Of a stretch of 64,000 nt of DNA, positions 27,281-35,776 are shown in pieces (position 1 is the stretch's first letter; every line of letters starts with the position of its first letter). The translations under genes were made by a program, and so were the position numbers. The stretch comes from Pedobacter sp. HDW13 (GTDB lineage: Bacteria > Bacteroidota > Bacteroidia > Sphingobacteriales > Sphingobacteriaceae). The stretch is taken from contig NZ_CP049868.1 in assembly GCF_011303555.1 (NCBI RefSeq), forward strand, positions 2,046,001-2,110,000, given 5' to 3'. The notes below the pieces were generated by a model. That model did no database searches and had not been told where the DNA came from. It saw only the letters and a program-made list of their open reading frames with translations.

Positions 27281-27305
27281 GAATTTTAGAGACCAAATAA
27301 ACTAT

Positions 27306-27337
27306 AGTCCTGTCTATTTTATAGGCAGGACTTTTTT
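27306..27337 (+). terminator. Rho-independent terminator
   Basis: AGTCCTGTCTA pairs with TAGGCAGGACT (one G-T pair), then six T. Ends the sigma/anti-sigma/DUF4097-like unit. Confidence 0.9.
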
Positions 27338-27485
27338 ATTTACCACTGTCCGATAACGGATATTAAAATGTTCGATTATGAACACCTCCGTAGTTTGTAA
27401 GTGCCAATAGATCAATCCAGATAGCCTTTTTCAGTTGGTATAAAAATTGAAAGCCCAAAATCACCGAGATTAAACTAAACAAACT

Positions 27486-28853
27486 ATGAAAAAAATTCTT
27501 TTACTGCTTCTATTGCCTTTAACGCTACTCGCGCAATCGAACAAACTAACAAAAGCTGATAAAATTTATGGCTTATCGAAATTTTGGCAGGAGGTAAATT
27601 ACAATTTTGTTTACCTAAATAAAGTTGACCGTGTTAAATGGGATAGCACTTATAAAGCCTTAATTACCACTATACCAGAAACCAAAACCGATTATGCGTA
27701 CTACCAGGAAATGCAAAGGTTTTGTGCGATGTTGAAGGACGGACATACCAACATTTACATGCCAGCTGGTAAAGATTTTGAGCCTATGAACACCATGTTC
27801 GGCGACTATCGTTTTTTCATCGAAAACGTAGAGAATAAGGCAATTATTACACGTGTTAATTTCAGCAAAAAAGACGAAATTCCTGTCGGAAGTGAAGTTA
27901 TAGCTGTTAATGGCAAACCCACACCTCAATATATAGCCGAGCATGTTGCTCCATATATTTCATCCTCTACCGATTATGTTTTGCACGATTGGAGCACAAG
28001 CAAACTGCTTCAGGGAATTGAAGGAAGCCAGTTTGAAATCAAAATTAAAAAACCGAAAGGTCAAATTGTAACCCTAAACTTAAGCCACAAGCGTACTGAG
28101 GAAAAAGAGGTTTTCCCTGCTTTTCCACCAGAATCGGCTTTGCTTGATTTTAAATGGTACCCAAACCATGTGGCCTATGTTGCACTTAACTCTTTTGGCG
28201 ACGAAAAAATAGATTCTCTTTTTACCACTAAACTGCCAGAGCTGTATAAAGCCAAAGCCATAATTGTTGATTTAAGGAATAATGGAGGCGGAAGTACCGG
28301 AATTGGTAGTTATATATTGAAATATTTAACCAACGACAGCCTACTTTATGGATCGCGCTATGCTACCCGGCAACTAACTTCCGCTTTTAAAGCCTGGGGG
28401 AAATATACTGCTGCAAAGGATACAGCAAACAGTGAATGGAATAAAAAAGCCCTTTTAACTTATCAGGATAATTATTTTTACAATTTAGATTACTACCCGC
28501 TGAAAAATAAACTTTCCGAAAAGCGGATTGTGGTACCTACGGTTTTATTAATTGGCCACAACACTGCCTCAGCAGCAGAAGACTTTTTGATTTACGCAGA
28601 TAACCAAAAACACATGACCAAAATTGGCAGAAACTCTTTTGGAAGCACTGGCCAGCCTTATCTTTTCGACCTTCCAGGTGGAGGAAGCGCAAGAGTTTGC
28701 ACCAAAAAGGACACTTACCCGGATGGGCGTGAATTTGTTGGTTACGGTGTAAAACCTGATATCGAAGTAATACCAACCGTAAAAGATTTTATGGCCAACA
28801 AGGATGCAACACTAAACACGGCAATTGATTACCTCAATAAAAAGATAAAATAG
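27486..28853 (+). CDS. S41 family peptidase (C-terminal-processing type)
   Basis: 455 residues. Signal peptide 1-17 (ending LLAQ). A PDZ-like segment lies near 105-150 (IPVGSEVIAVNGKPTPQY). The S41 core has VDLRNNGGGSTG (261-272) and GHNTASAAED (357-366), where S362 is the expected nucleophile and E365 the nearby acid residue. S41 peptidases cleave near protein C termini in the periplasm. The catalytic Lys position cannot be fixed by eye (candidates are in the HMTKIGRN stretch). It is a single gene between two terminators. Confidence 0.9.
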   Translation: MKKILLLLLLPLTLLAQSNKLTKADKIYGLSKFWQEVNYNFVYLNKVDRVKWDSTYKALITTIPETKTDYAYYQEMQRFCAMLKDGHTNIYMPAGKDFEPMNTMFGDYRFFIENVENKAIITRVNFSKKDEIPVGSEVIAVNGKPTPQYIAEHVAPYISSSTDYVLHDWSTSKLLQGIEGSQFEIKIKKPKGQIVTLNLSHKRTEEKEVFPAFPPESALLDFKWYPNHVAYVALNSFGDEKIDSLFTTKLPELYKAKAIIVDLRNNGGGSTGIGSYILKYLTNDSLLYGSRYATRQLTSAFKAWGKYTAAKDTANSEWNKKALLTYQDNYFYNLDYYPLKNKLSEKRIVVPTVLLIGHNTASAAEDFLIYADNQKHMTKIGRNSFGSTGQPYLFDLPGGGSARVCTKKDTYPDGREFVGYGVKPDIEVIPTVKDFMANKDATLNTAIDYLNKKIK

Positions 28854-28863
28854 TCAATCCATT

Positions 28864-28894
28864 AAGTCTCGTCTAAATTTGGCGAGACTTTTTA
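28864..28894 (+). terminator. Rho-independent terminator after the S41 peptidase
   Basis: AAGTCTCG (28864-28871) pairs with CGAGACTT (28883-28890), followed by T. It ends 15 bases before the next ATG, and TATATTTA at about 28894 could be that gene's -7 box. Confidence 0.85.
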
Positions 28895-28908
28895 TATTTA
28901 GCCTCGCT

Positions 28909-29484
28909 ATGAAGTTTTATCTTTTCACATTGCTTTTAATTGCAGGCTATGCAAAAGCTCAGGAAACGCCTACTGTAAAATGGGCTACGCAAGAAACTTT
29001 CTTTGAAGACTTAACGGGGAAAGATTTACCAGATTTTAAAGGACAAACCACCAGTAAAAAAACGTTTGGTAAAGCTGATTTAAAAAACCAGATAGTAGTG
29101 ATTAATTTCTGGTTTGAAAAATGCCCGCCCTGCCTGGCCGAAATGCCCGAATTAAATAAACTGGCTACCGAATACCGAAAAAAAGGCATCCGCTTTATTG
29201 GCATAACCCACGATACACCAATGCGCGCAAAACTTTTTCAAAAACGCAATGGCTACCAATATGAAATTGTTTCGTTAACGCAGGATGAAATCAGAAAGCT
29301 GAATATTAACCATGGCTTCCCTTCCAACATTCTGGTTGGGCGCGATGGTAAAATCATTTACGCTACGGCCAACATTTCTTTCACTGATACAACATATAAA
29401 GCCAAATCGGTTTTATTTGAACAAAAACTGAGAACAGAGGTGGATAAAAATTCGATATCATTTAGAAATATCCCGAAGAAATAG
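28909..29484 (+). CDS. TlpA/ResA-like thiol-disulfide protein
   Basis: 191 residues from ATG 28909 (MKFYLFTLLLIAGYAKAQE). The frame continues ten codons upstream from a TTG, but that start lies inside the terminator hairpin and spoils the signal peptide. The thioredoxin-like active site is CPPC (in FEKCPPCLAEMPEL) and the cis-Pro loop is GFPSNILVGRDGKI. Such periplasmic proteins reduce or isomerise disulfides, for example in cytochrome c maturation. No partner redox gene is adjacent, so the target is unknown. Confidence 0.92.
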   Translation: MKFYLFTLLLIAGYAKAQETPTVKWATQETFFEDLTGKDLPDFKGQTTSKKTFGKADLKNQIVVINFWFEKCPPCLAEMPELNKLATEYRKKGIRFIGITHDTPMRAKLFQKRNGYQYEIVSLTQDEIRKLNINHGFPSNILVGRDGKIIYATANISFTDTTYKAKSVLFEQKLRTEVDKNSISFRNIPKK

Positions 29485-29569
29485 ATTAACCATAAAAGAG
29501 ATATGCTTATCTTAGTTTTAAGGCAGGCATATTTTGGCCGACACTTAATAAACAGCTAAAAACCAGGCA

Positions 29570-30199
29570 ATGAAATCTATTAACAGCAAAAACATCTACC
29601 TCACTTTAATTACATTAATTGTTTGGTTTTCGCTTGCGCTACAATTTAATTTAAGCTTAGAGCTTTATAAGGGAGCTGTTTGGCCAACCCTTAAGATACT
29701 TTTATCTTTCTTTACTGTTTTAACCAATCTTTGCGTAGCCATCTGCTTAGTCTCATTACTGTTGTTTAAGCATACTGCCCTAGGGCATTTTTTTTCAAAG
29801 CCCTCTACACAAACAGCTATTGCGGTGTATATATTTTTAGTGGCTTTGGTATATAATATAGCCTTACGTGGTTTAGATCAACCAACGGGCTGGCATAGCC
29901 TCAGTAACGAATTGTTGCACGTTATTAATCCATTGCTATTTTTAATTTATTGGATTGCTTTTGTAGATAAAACCAAACTCGAGTACAAACAAACCATTGG
30001 CTGGCTGGTTTATCCGCTGCTGTATGTTATTTTTATTGTGATAAGAGGCTATTTAATCAGTCAATACCCTTATCCATTTATTAATGTGGCAAAAATTGGT
30101 TACCCCAAAGCTATTTTAAATACCATCATTATTCTGGTTGTATTTTGGATTTTATCTTTAATTTTCGTGTTTACCGGAAAGAAAACTGCTAAAGCTTAA
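29570..30199 (+). CDS. Pr6Pr family membrane protein
   Basis: 209 residues with six hydrophobic segments (about 9-27, 41-65, 80-98, 114-130, 142-160, 183-201). The conserved features of the Pr6Pr family are present: FFTVLTNLCVA in the second segment, ALRGLDQPTGWHSLSNELLHVINPLLFLIYW in the middle and YPLLYVIFIVIRGYL, with a pattern of His/Asn/Tyr that suggests a binding site. The biochemical function of this family is not established. The stop codon region overlaps the convergent bestrophin gene by four bases. Confidence 0.88.
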   Translation: MKSINSKNIYLTLITLIVWFSLALQFNLSLELYKGAVWPTLKILLSFFTVLTNLCVAICLVSLLLFKHTALGHFFSKPSTQTAIAVYIFLVALVYNIALRGLDQPTGWHSLSNELLHVINPLLFLIYWIAFVDKTKLEYKQTIGWLVYPLLYVIFIVIRGYLISQYPYPFINVAKIGYPKAILNTIIILVVFWILSLIFVFTGKKTAKA

Positions 30200-31086
30200 A
30201 GCACATACTCATCGTTTATTGGCTTAACGGGCTCCGGAATTTCTTCTTCTTCAAGCATCTGCAAAAGGTTTATTTCTATGGTCCGCGTAATCTGATTAAG
30301 CGGTACCCCAGCCGAATTGTTTTCGAAAGGATTAACCAGACTCATGCCATTGATTTGTGTAGATACAAATACAAAACCAATTAACCAGCCCAAAAATATA
30401 GCTGCAGGCCCTGCATCCTGACTAATAACCAGGGTAAAGGTTACCACAAACAGCCAAATAAATACCTTGGTTAAATAACTATAGGTGGTTGGAAAAATGG
30501 TGTTCTTAATCCTTTCGCTCATCCCCATTGAATCGGAAAAGCGGGTTAGCATTTCATTAATTTCGATAAACCTGAAACCATCAATAGCACCAGTCTTAGA
30601 AAGTCTCTGCAAATCTCTCGATTGGATATTCAAAAGAGCATTATGTTTGTTGTTATGCTTTTCCATTTCCAATAAATCTGCTTCAGATAAATATTTGGTG
30701 TAAATTTCATCAACAGTACCCCTTAAATTGGCTTTTAAGGCATATAAAAAAGCGATGTGCCTGCAAACCATTCGTTTTACACCTTCGTCGTCATTATCTG
30801 CGTAATTAATCAATGCCCGGGCAAAAGAACGCGAATCGTTAACCAATGCGCCCCACACTTTTCGGGCTTCCCACCACCTATCGTATGCCTGGTTATTGTT
30901 AAAACCAATAAAAAAGGCAATTGCCGTACCTAAAACCGTTGGAATTATGGATGGAATAGAAAAATGGTGTGCGATTAAATATTCGCGCACGAAGTAAGCT
31001 GCTGTACAGGAGGCGATCATAATAAGATCAACCTGCCATGTATTTCTCAAAATTCTACTTAACCTGATATTCTGTACTAAAAGCAT
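30196..31086 (-). CDS. Bestrophin-family membrane channel protein
   Basis: 296 residues of the bestrophin/UPF0187 type: four hydrophobic segments, with the family hallmark FIGFNNNQAYDRWWEARKVWGALVNDSR near residues 60-87 and the conserved AGPAAIFLGWLIGFVFVSTQINGMSLVNPFEN towards the end. Bacterial homologues form pentameric cation or anion channels in the inner membrane. The C-terminal tail is acidic (EEEEIPEPVKP). It converges with the Pr6Pr gene with a four-base stop overlap. Confidence 0.93.
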   Translation of the reverse strand: MLLVQNIRLSRILRNTWQVDLIMIASCTAAYFVREYLIAHHFSIPSIIPTVLGTAIAFFIGFNNNQAYDRWWEARKVWGALVNDSRSFARALINYADNDDEGVKRMVCRHIAFLYALKANLRGTVDEIYTKYLSEADLLEMEKHNNKHNALLNIQSRDLQRLSKTGAIDGFRFIEINEMLTRFSDSMGMSERIKNTIFPTTYSYLTKVFIWLFVVTFTLVISQDAGPAAIFLGWLIGFVFVSTQINGMSLVNPFENNSAGVPLNQITRTIEINLLQMLEEEEIPEPVKPINDEYVL

Positions 31087-31222
31087 ATATTCTAAATGGA
31101 AAATGAAAATACAAAACTAAAGGCAAAATGTTTCATTATAAACAAATTTAATAGCAGACAGTACAGGTTGCCGATTGCTATTCAAATGTTTATATTGGGA
31201 AACCAAATATTCCCGAATTTTT

Positions 31223-32746
31223 ATGAGCGACGCTTTACCTAAGAACAACATTTTTAAAGTTATTGGTGCATCATCACTGGGCACACTGATTGAATGGTAC
31301 GATTTTTACATTTTTGGCAGCTTAGCCGTAATTATTGGCCACCAGTTATTTCCTGAAGATGCAGGTGCATCGGCTCTGATTAATACACTCGCCATATTTG
31401 CCGCTGGCTTTATTGTACGCCCGTTTGGCGCGCTTGTTTTTGGTCGCCTGGGCGATTTAATTGGCCGGAAATATACTTTTCTTTTAACACTGGTGTTAAT
31501 GGGAGGATCGACCTTTTTTATTGGCCTCATTCCTTCTTATAAAAGCATTGGCTATGCCGCGCCTATCCTGGTGCTCATATTAAGGCTAATTCAGGGTTTG
31601 GCGCTAGGTGGCGAATACGGAGGTGCCGCAACCTATGTTGCAGAGCATGCCCCTAAAAATAAACGAGGCTTTTTTACAAGCTGGATTCAAACCACCGCAA
31701 CATTAGGACTTTTCCTTTCGCTGGGTATTATTGTAATTACCAAAAACATTTTAGGCTCCGAAACTTTTGGCGACTGGGGCTGGCGGATTCCTTTTCTGCT
31801 ATCGATTGTGCTGGTTGTGGTATCCATTTATATCCGCATGAAAATGCACGAATCGCCCATGTTTTCGAAACTGAAAGCGGAAGGGAATGTTTCAAAAAAT
31901 CCGTTAAAAGAAAGTTTCAGCAATAAGGCAAACTTTAAAATGGTATTACTGGCATTATTTGGGGCAACTATGGGTCAGGGTGTAATTTGGTATACAGGCC
32001 AGTTTTATGCACAATCTTTTTTAGAAAACACCTGTAAGCTGGATTTTAACGATTCGAGATATATTTTACTTTGGGGTATTGCTTTCGCCACCCCATTTTT
32101 TGTAGTATTTGGAGCCTGGAGCGATAAGGTGGGCAGAAAATGGATTATGCTTACAGGCATGTTGCTCGGCATTATTTTCTATCGCCCTATTTATCAGATC
32201 TTTCTAGATGATACAGATTATACCAAAATTGAACAAGCTGACATTTTATCTTCAACGGCTGCTCCGGCAAGCGCCGTATTGATCCAAAATTCGACTGATA
32301 GTTTAAGAACAATAGTAACCAAAGTTGTGCTTAAAAACGGAGCCACTTTTAACCGCGTGCAAACCGATACCGTTACTTTAAGCAATGGCATTTTATCCGC
32401 AAAAGAAATCATTAAAGATAAGGTACTGGCAGAGCCCGTATTCTGGAAGTTTGTAGGTTTAATCTTTTTTCAGATTCTGTTGGTTACCATGGTTTACGGG
32501 CCGATTGCAGCATTTTTAGTAGAGCTTTTCCCAACCAAGATCAGATATACCTCTATGTCGTTACCGTACCATATTGGCAATGGTGTTTTTGGCGGACTTG
32601 TTCCATTTATTGCCACCCTGATCGCCAGTTTTTCGGGATCGACACCACTATCTGGCTTGTGGTATCCGATTGGTATTGCTACGTTGAGTCTGGTTATCGG
32701 CACGATTTATTTATCGAACAAAAGAGACGAAAACATTAACGATTAG
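31223..32746 (+). CDS. MFS transporter, metabolite:H+ symporter (MHS) type, with an internal insertion
   Basis: 507 residues from ATG 31223 (MSDALPKNN); the frame extends 16 codons upstream but that part is not MHS-like. Hallmarks: ASSLGTLIEWYDFYIFG, RPFGALVFGRLGDLIGRKYTF (MFS motif A) and RLIQGLALGGEYGGAATYVAEHAP. These proteins co-import organic acids or osmolytes with protons. Unlike typical members of about 430 residues, it has an extra hydrophilic stretch of roughly 70 residues (about 325-400) between late membrane segments, rich in Ser/Thr. The substrate is unknown. A small membrane protein gene follows 11 bases later. Confidence 0.93.
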   Translation: MSDALPKNNIFKVIGASSLGTLIEWYDFYIFGSLAVIIGHQLFPEDAGASALINTLAIFAAGFIVRPFGALVFGRLGDLIGRKYTFLLTLVLMGGSTFFIGLIPSYKSIGYAAPILVLILRLIQGLALGGEYGGAATYVAEHAPKNKRGFFTSWIQTTATLGLFLSLGIIVITKNILGSETFGDWGWRIPFLLSIVLVVVSIYIRMKMHESPMFSKLKAEGNVSKNPLKESFSNKANFKMVLLALFGATMGQGVIWYTGQFYAQSFLENTCKLDFNDSRYILLWGIAFATPFFVVFGAWSDKVGRKWIMLTGMLLGIIFYRPIYQIFLDDTDYTKIEQADILSSTAAPASAVLIQNSTDSLRTIVTKVVLKNGATFNRVQTDTVTLSNGILSAKEIIKDKVLAEPVFWKFVGLIFFQILLVTMVYGPIAAFLVELFPTKIRYTSMSLPYHIGNGVFGGLVPFIATLIASFSGSTPLSGLWYPIGIATLSLVIGTIYLSNKRDENIND

Positions 32747-32757
32747 CAATTAAGAAA

Positions 32758-33009
32758 ATGAATATACTGAAGAAATTTTTAGGCTTAATTTGGATGGTTT
32801 TAGGACCGTTGGCCATGACATTTTTGTTTTTACAAGCCATAGATAAAGTAGGTTTAACCCATACCGATATCGAACGTACCAATACCATTTTACAGTGGGG
32901 AATTATCCTGTTTATTTTCCTGCCGATAAGCCTTGGACTAATGATTTTTGGCTTCTACGCCTGGAAAGGCGAATACGATAAATTGCCGGAGAACTCGGAA
33001 GATGTGTAG
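32758..33009 (+). CDS. Small two-segment membrane protein
   Basis: 83 residues with two hydrophobic segments (about 7-27 and 46-68) and a polar C terminus (KGEYDKLPENSEDV). It follows the MHS transporter gene after 11 bases and is probably translated from the same message, so a transporter-associated role is possible. It resembles small DUF6814-type proteins often found beside such transporters in Bacteroidota; that family name is from memory. Confidence 0.8.
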   Translation: MNILKKFLGLIWMVLGPLAMTFLFLQAIDKVGLTHTDIERTNTILQWGIILFIFLPISLGLMIFGFYAWKGEYDKLPENSEDV

Positions 33010-33019
33010 CTATTATTTT

Positions 33020-33215
33020 TCCATTTTCACCGCAGAGACACGAAGGACACAAAGTATAGCTTAAGGATAATCACTATTCGCCGCTCGCGCGCGCTTCTAA
33101 CGCGTGCGGAAATAACACGTCGTATTTTTTACGACGATAAAGACATATTTTGCCACGGAAACACGGAATACATAGAAAAAAATCCCCGCTAATCTGTGTG
33201 GCTAACGAAAGCTAC
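33020..33215. repeat. Degenerate dispersed spacer elements and a small hairpin
   Basis: This 216-base spacer holds a CACCGCAGAGACACGAAGGA stretch (33029-33048), a CG-rich patch (33077-33110), a perfect hairpin CGTCGTA/TACGACG (33118-33136) and CCACGGAAACACGG...CTGTGTGGCTAA words. The ACAGAG/CTGTG vocabulary matches spacers at 15471-15524 and 45455-45655. The hairpin may end the minus-strand methyltransferase transcript. Confidence 0.5.
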
Positions 33216-33225
33216 TCGCAAAAAA

Positions 33226-34410
33226 TTAAAGTACCCGCAGCAACAAACCTTTCAGGTATTCGCCTTCCGGGAAAGAAATCCTAACCGGGTGATCTTCCGG
33301 CTGACAGAATTGTTTAATAATCTGTACTTCCTTTCCTGCATCGAGCGCTGCCCAAGCAATAATTTGTTTAAAGGTTTCGATATCAACCGCGCCAGAGCAA
33401 GAGAAAGTAGCTAAAAGGCCACCCTTTTCTAACAGCAACATGCCTAAACGATTCAAGTCTTTGTAAGCTCTGGCCGCCCGGTCCAAGGCCGAACGAGAGG
33501 GAGCATATTTTGGCGGATCGAGCACGATCACATCAAACAGTTCGCCCGATTCTTTAAAAGCCCTTAATTGTTTATTAACATCCGATTGAATGGCAGTAAC
33601 TTTAGCCTCGTCGAATCGATTAAGGGCTACGTTTTGTTTAAGCGTTTCTACCGCCAGTCCCGAACTATCTACACTGGTAATACTCACAGCACCGTTAGCT
33701 AAACTATTTAAGCTAAAACCACCGCTATAGCTAAAGCAATCTAATATCTTTTTACCCTTAGTATAACTGGCTAAAATGCTTCTATTGTCTCGCTGATCAC
33801 AATAAAAGCCCGATTTTTGTCCTTCTGCGATATTAATGTGGTAGGTGATCCCATTTTCTTTAACCGCTAAAAACTCTGGTGGATTTTCACCCCAAAGCAA
33901 GCCATTTTCAACAGGCAAGCCTTCGTGGGTACGGGCAGTAGCATCACTTTTATCAAAAATACCTTTAGGCTGTAGTTCAGTTTTTAAGATTTCTACTATT
34001 TCGGCTTTTACCTTTTCAATACCCGAACTTAAAATCTGTAGCGAGAGAAAATCGGCATACTGATCGACAATTAAACCGGGCAGGAAATCGGCTTCGCTAA
34101 AAACCAGTCGACAGGTATTGGTTTGCTCACCCAAAATAAATTGGCGCGAAGCAATGGCTTGTTTTAACCGGTTTTGGTACCAGCTAAAATTAATTGTCTG
34201 GCTTTCATCCCATTCCAGCAAACGAACGGCCACGCGAGAGTTGCTGTTATAATAACCATAGGCCAGAAATTCCTGATCAAAGGCATATACTTTTACCACA
34301 TCACCATCTTCAGGTTTTCCCTTAACTTTTTCCAGTGCACCAGAAAATACCCATGGATGTCTTTGTAATGCTGCTTTTTCTTTGCCTTTTTTTAACGTGA
34401 TTTCTACCAT
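33226..34410 (-). CDS. RlmI-like 23S rRNA (cytosine-C5) methyltransferase
   Basis: 394 residues. An N-terminal PUA domain (1-75, HPWVFSGALEKVKGKPEDGDVVKVY), a connecting EEHEE-like region, and a C-terminal Rossmann methyltransferase: DCFSYSGGFSLNSLANGA (SAM loop) and LDPPKYAPSRS (catalytic DPP motif). This is the RlmI/RlmK arrangement; E. coli RlmI makes m5C1962 in 23S rRNA. The exact position modified here is assumed by homology. It is a single gene read towards the repeat-rich spacer. Confidence 0.92.
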   Translation of the reverse strand: MVEITLKKGKEKAALQRHPWVFSGALEKVKGKPEDGDVVKVYAFDQEFLAYGYYNSNSRVAVRLLEWDESQTINFSWYQNRLKQAIASRQFILGEQTNTCRLVFSEADFLPGLIVDQYADFLSLQILSSGIEKVKAEIVEILKTELQPKGIFDKSDATARTHEGLPVENGLLWGENPPEFLAVKENGITYHINIAEGQKSGFYCDQRDNRSILASYTKGKKILDCFSYSGGFSLNSLANGAVSITSVDSSGLAVETLKQNVALNRFDEAKVTAIQSDVNKQLRAFKESGELFDVIVLDPPKYAPSRSALDRAARAYKDLNRLGMLLLEKGGLLATFSCSGAVDIETFKQIIAWAALDAGKEVQIIKQFCQPEDHPVRISFPEGEYLKGLLLRVL

Positions 34411-34475
34411 GCTGCAAAGGTAATTAAAAGCGGGCGAATGTTAAATGCAATATGGAAGATGTAAGATTTACCCAA

Positions 34476-35510
34476 TTACAAAAATCGATTCCCGATTGCT
34501 TTCTGCATCTTAACCAACTCAGTATCTAAAATTTTGGTTTCGAATTCAGTCACTGGCCTTTTAGCTTCAATCATCGAGATCAACAATTCGGTGGCTACCT
34601 GACCCATTTCAAAGGCAGGTTGTTTTACAGATGTTAATGAAGGTGAAAACAGTTCGACCAGGTTTGAGTTGGTAAAACCTGAAATGGCAATATTATGGGC
34701 CACCTCCGGGTTGGTTTTCTTCAGCGCCATAATGCAACCTGTAGTTAAACGGTCGCTCGAAATAAAAATCCCATCAGGTTTAAGCGGCAAAAGTTCTTTA
34801 ACAGCCTGCTCTAGCTCGGCACTATGCATGCCACCATGCTGGCAATACTTAACCAGTTCGGATTTAAATTCAATATGATATTTAGCCAGCGCAGCTTTAT
34901 AACCTTCCAACCGCTCTTTTGTGATCGACAGGTTTTCTGAATTGGTTAAATGTGCGATGGTTCTTTTTCCGGATAAAATAAGATGCTCGGTAGCATCGAA
35001 AGAGCCCTTAAAGTTATTAGCGATTACCTTGTGGGTTTCAAAATCTTCGGGCACCCGGTCAAAAAAAACAATTGGTAAGCCCTTGCTGTATAAATCGCGC
35101 AGGTAATCAATATCCTGTGTTTCAGACGACAACGCAATTAAAAGCCCATCGATTGAACGCGAGGCCAAATGCTCTACGTTGAGTTTTTCTTGTTTATAAG
35201 ATTCGTGGCTTTGTGAAATAATTACATGATAATCTTTATCGTAAGCAATAGATTCGATGCCGTTAATTACCTGCGAAAAGAAATTATTGGCAATTTCGCT
35301 CACAATAATGCCAATAGAATAACTGCGGCGTTCTTTAAGACTACGGGCAATAGGATTCGCCCTGTAGTTTACCTTCTCGGCATAAGCCAGAACCAGTTTT
35401 TTAGTCTCTTCACTAATTTCGTAACGGTCTCTTAAAGCCCTCGAAACTGTCGATGTAGACAGTCCTAATGCTTTAGCAATATCTTTTATGGTAGATGTTT
35501 CAAATCTCAT
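34476..35510 (-). CDS. LacI-family regulator of the pectin locus
   Basis: 344 residues. The N-terminal helix-turn-helix is TIKDIAKALGLSTSTVSRALRD, with the hinge helix ANPIARSLKERRS, followed by a periplasmic-binding-protein-like sensor domain (about 62-335, YSIGIIVSEIANNFFSQVI). It should bind DNA as a dimer and release or bind on sensing a sugar ligand. It is divergent from the susC gene at 35777, whose upstream region holds a perfect LacI-type operator at 35722. That makes it the local regulator of pectin utilisation; a repressor role and a galacturonate-type inducer are inferred. Confidence 0.93.
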   Translation of the reverse strand: MRFETSTIKDIAKALGLSTSTVSRALRDRYEISEETKKLVLAYAEKVNYRANPIARSLKERRSYSIGIIVSEIANNFFSQVINGIESIAYDKDYHVIISQSHESYKQEKLNVEHLASRSIDGLLIALSSETQDIDYLRDLYSKGLPIVFFDRVPEDFETHKVIANNFKGSFDATEHLILSGKRTIAHLTNSENLSITKERLEGYKAALAKYHIEFKSELVKYCQHGGMHSAELEQAVKELLPLKPDGIFISSDRLTTGCIMALKKTNPEVAHNIAISGFTNSNLVELFSPSLTSVKQPAFEMGQVATELLISMIEAKRPVTEFETKILDTELVKMQKAIGNRFL

Positions 35511-35776
35511 GGCATGTACTTGCGTACAAGTTACAAAAAATATCGCTGATGGCTATTCTACCAAGTATTTTAATAAACGTCGTTTTAACGTTTTTGGGAA
35601 CGTTTGCACACTTTTTTGGTTAAATTCGGTTTCAAACGGTTTTTAGTTTGTAAAATTGTTACATCAACGTAACCAAATATAAACAAAGCATAACATCCCG
35701 AAATTAGAATTATATTCTACATGCAAGCGATTGCAACACATTAAAAAACCAAATCATTTCAAATAATTAAATAACT
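35511..35776. promoter_or_regulatory. Divergent control region of the lacI-type gene and susC
   Basis: 266 bases between divergent starts. Near the regulator there are repeated AACGTT words (AAACGTCGTTTTAACGTTT at about 35575, GGAACGTTTGC at about 35598), possibly an autoregulatory site. Near susC lie a TAGAATTATATTCTA palindrome (35705-35719) and the LacI operator at 35722. No exact TTTG-N19-TAnnTTTG promoter was found. Confidence 0.55.
35722..35735. promoter_or_regulatory. LacI-type operator
   Basis: TGCAAGCGATTGCA is a perfect match to the LacI/GalR-family operator pattern TGCAAnCGnTTGCA, centred on CG. It lies 42 bases before the susC ATG, so a bound regulator would block or modulate transcription. 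The divergent LacI-family gene next door is the obvious binder. Confidence 0.85.

Noticed and set aside
31175..31222. Upstream extension of the MHS transporter
   Set aside because: The extra 16 residues precede a good ATG and do not resemble family N termini.
33118..33136. CGTCGTA/TACGACG hairpin as an attachment site or origin
   Set aside because: Single short hairpin without integrase, direct repeats or DnaA boxes; a terminator is the simpler reading.
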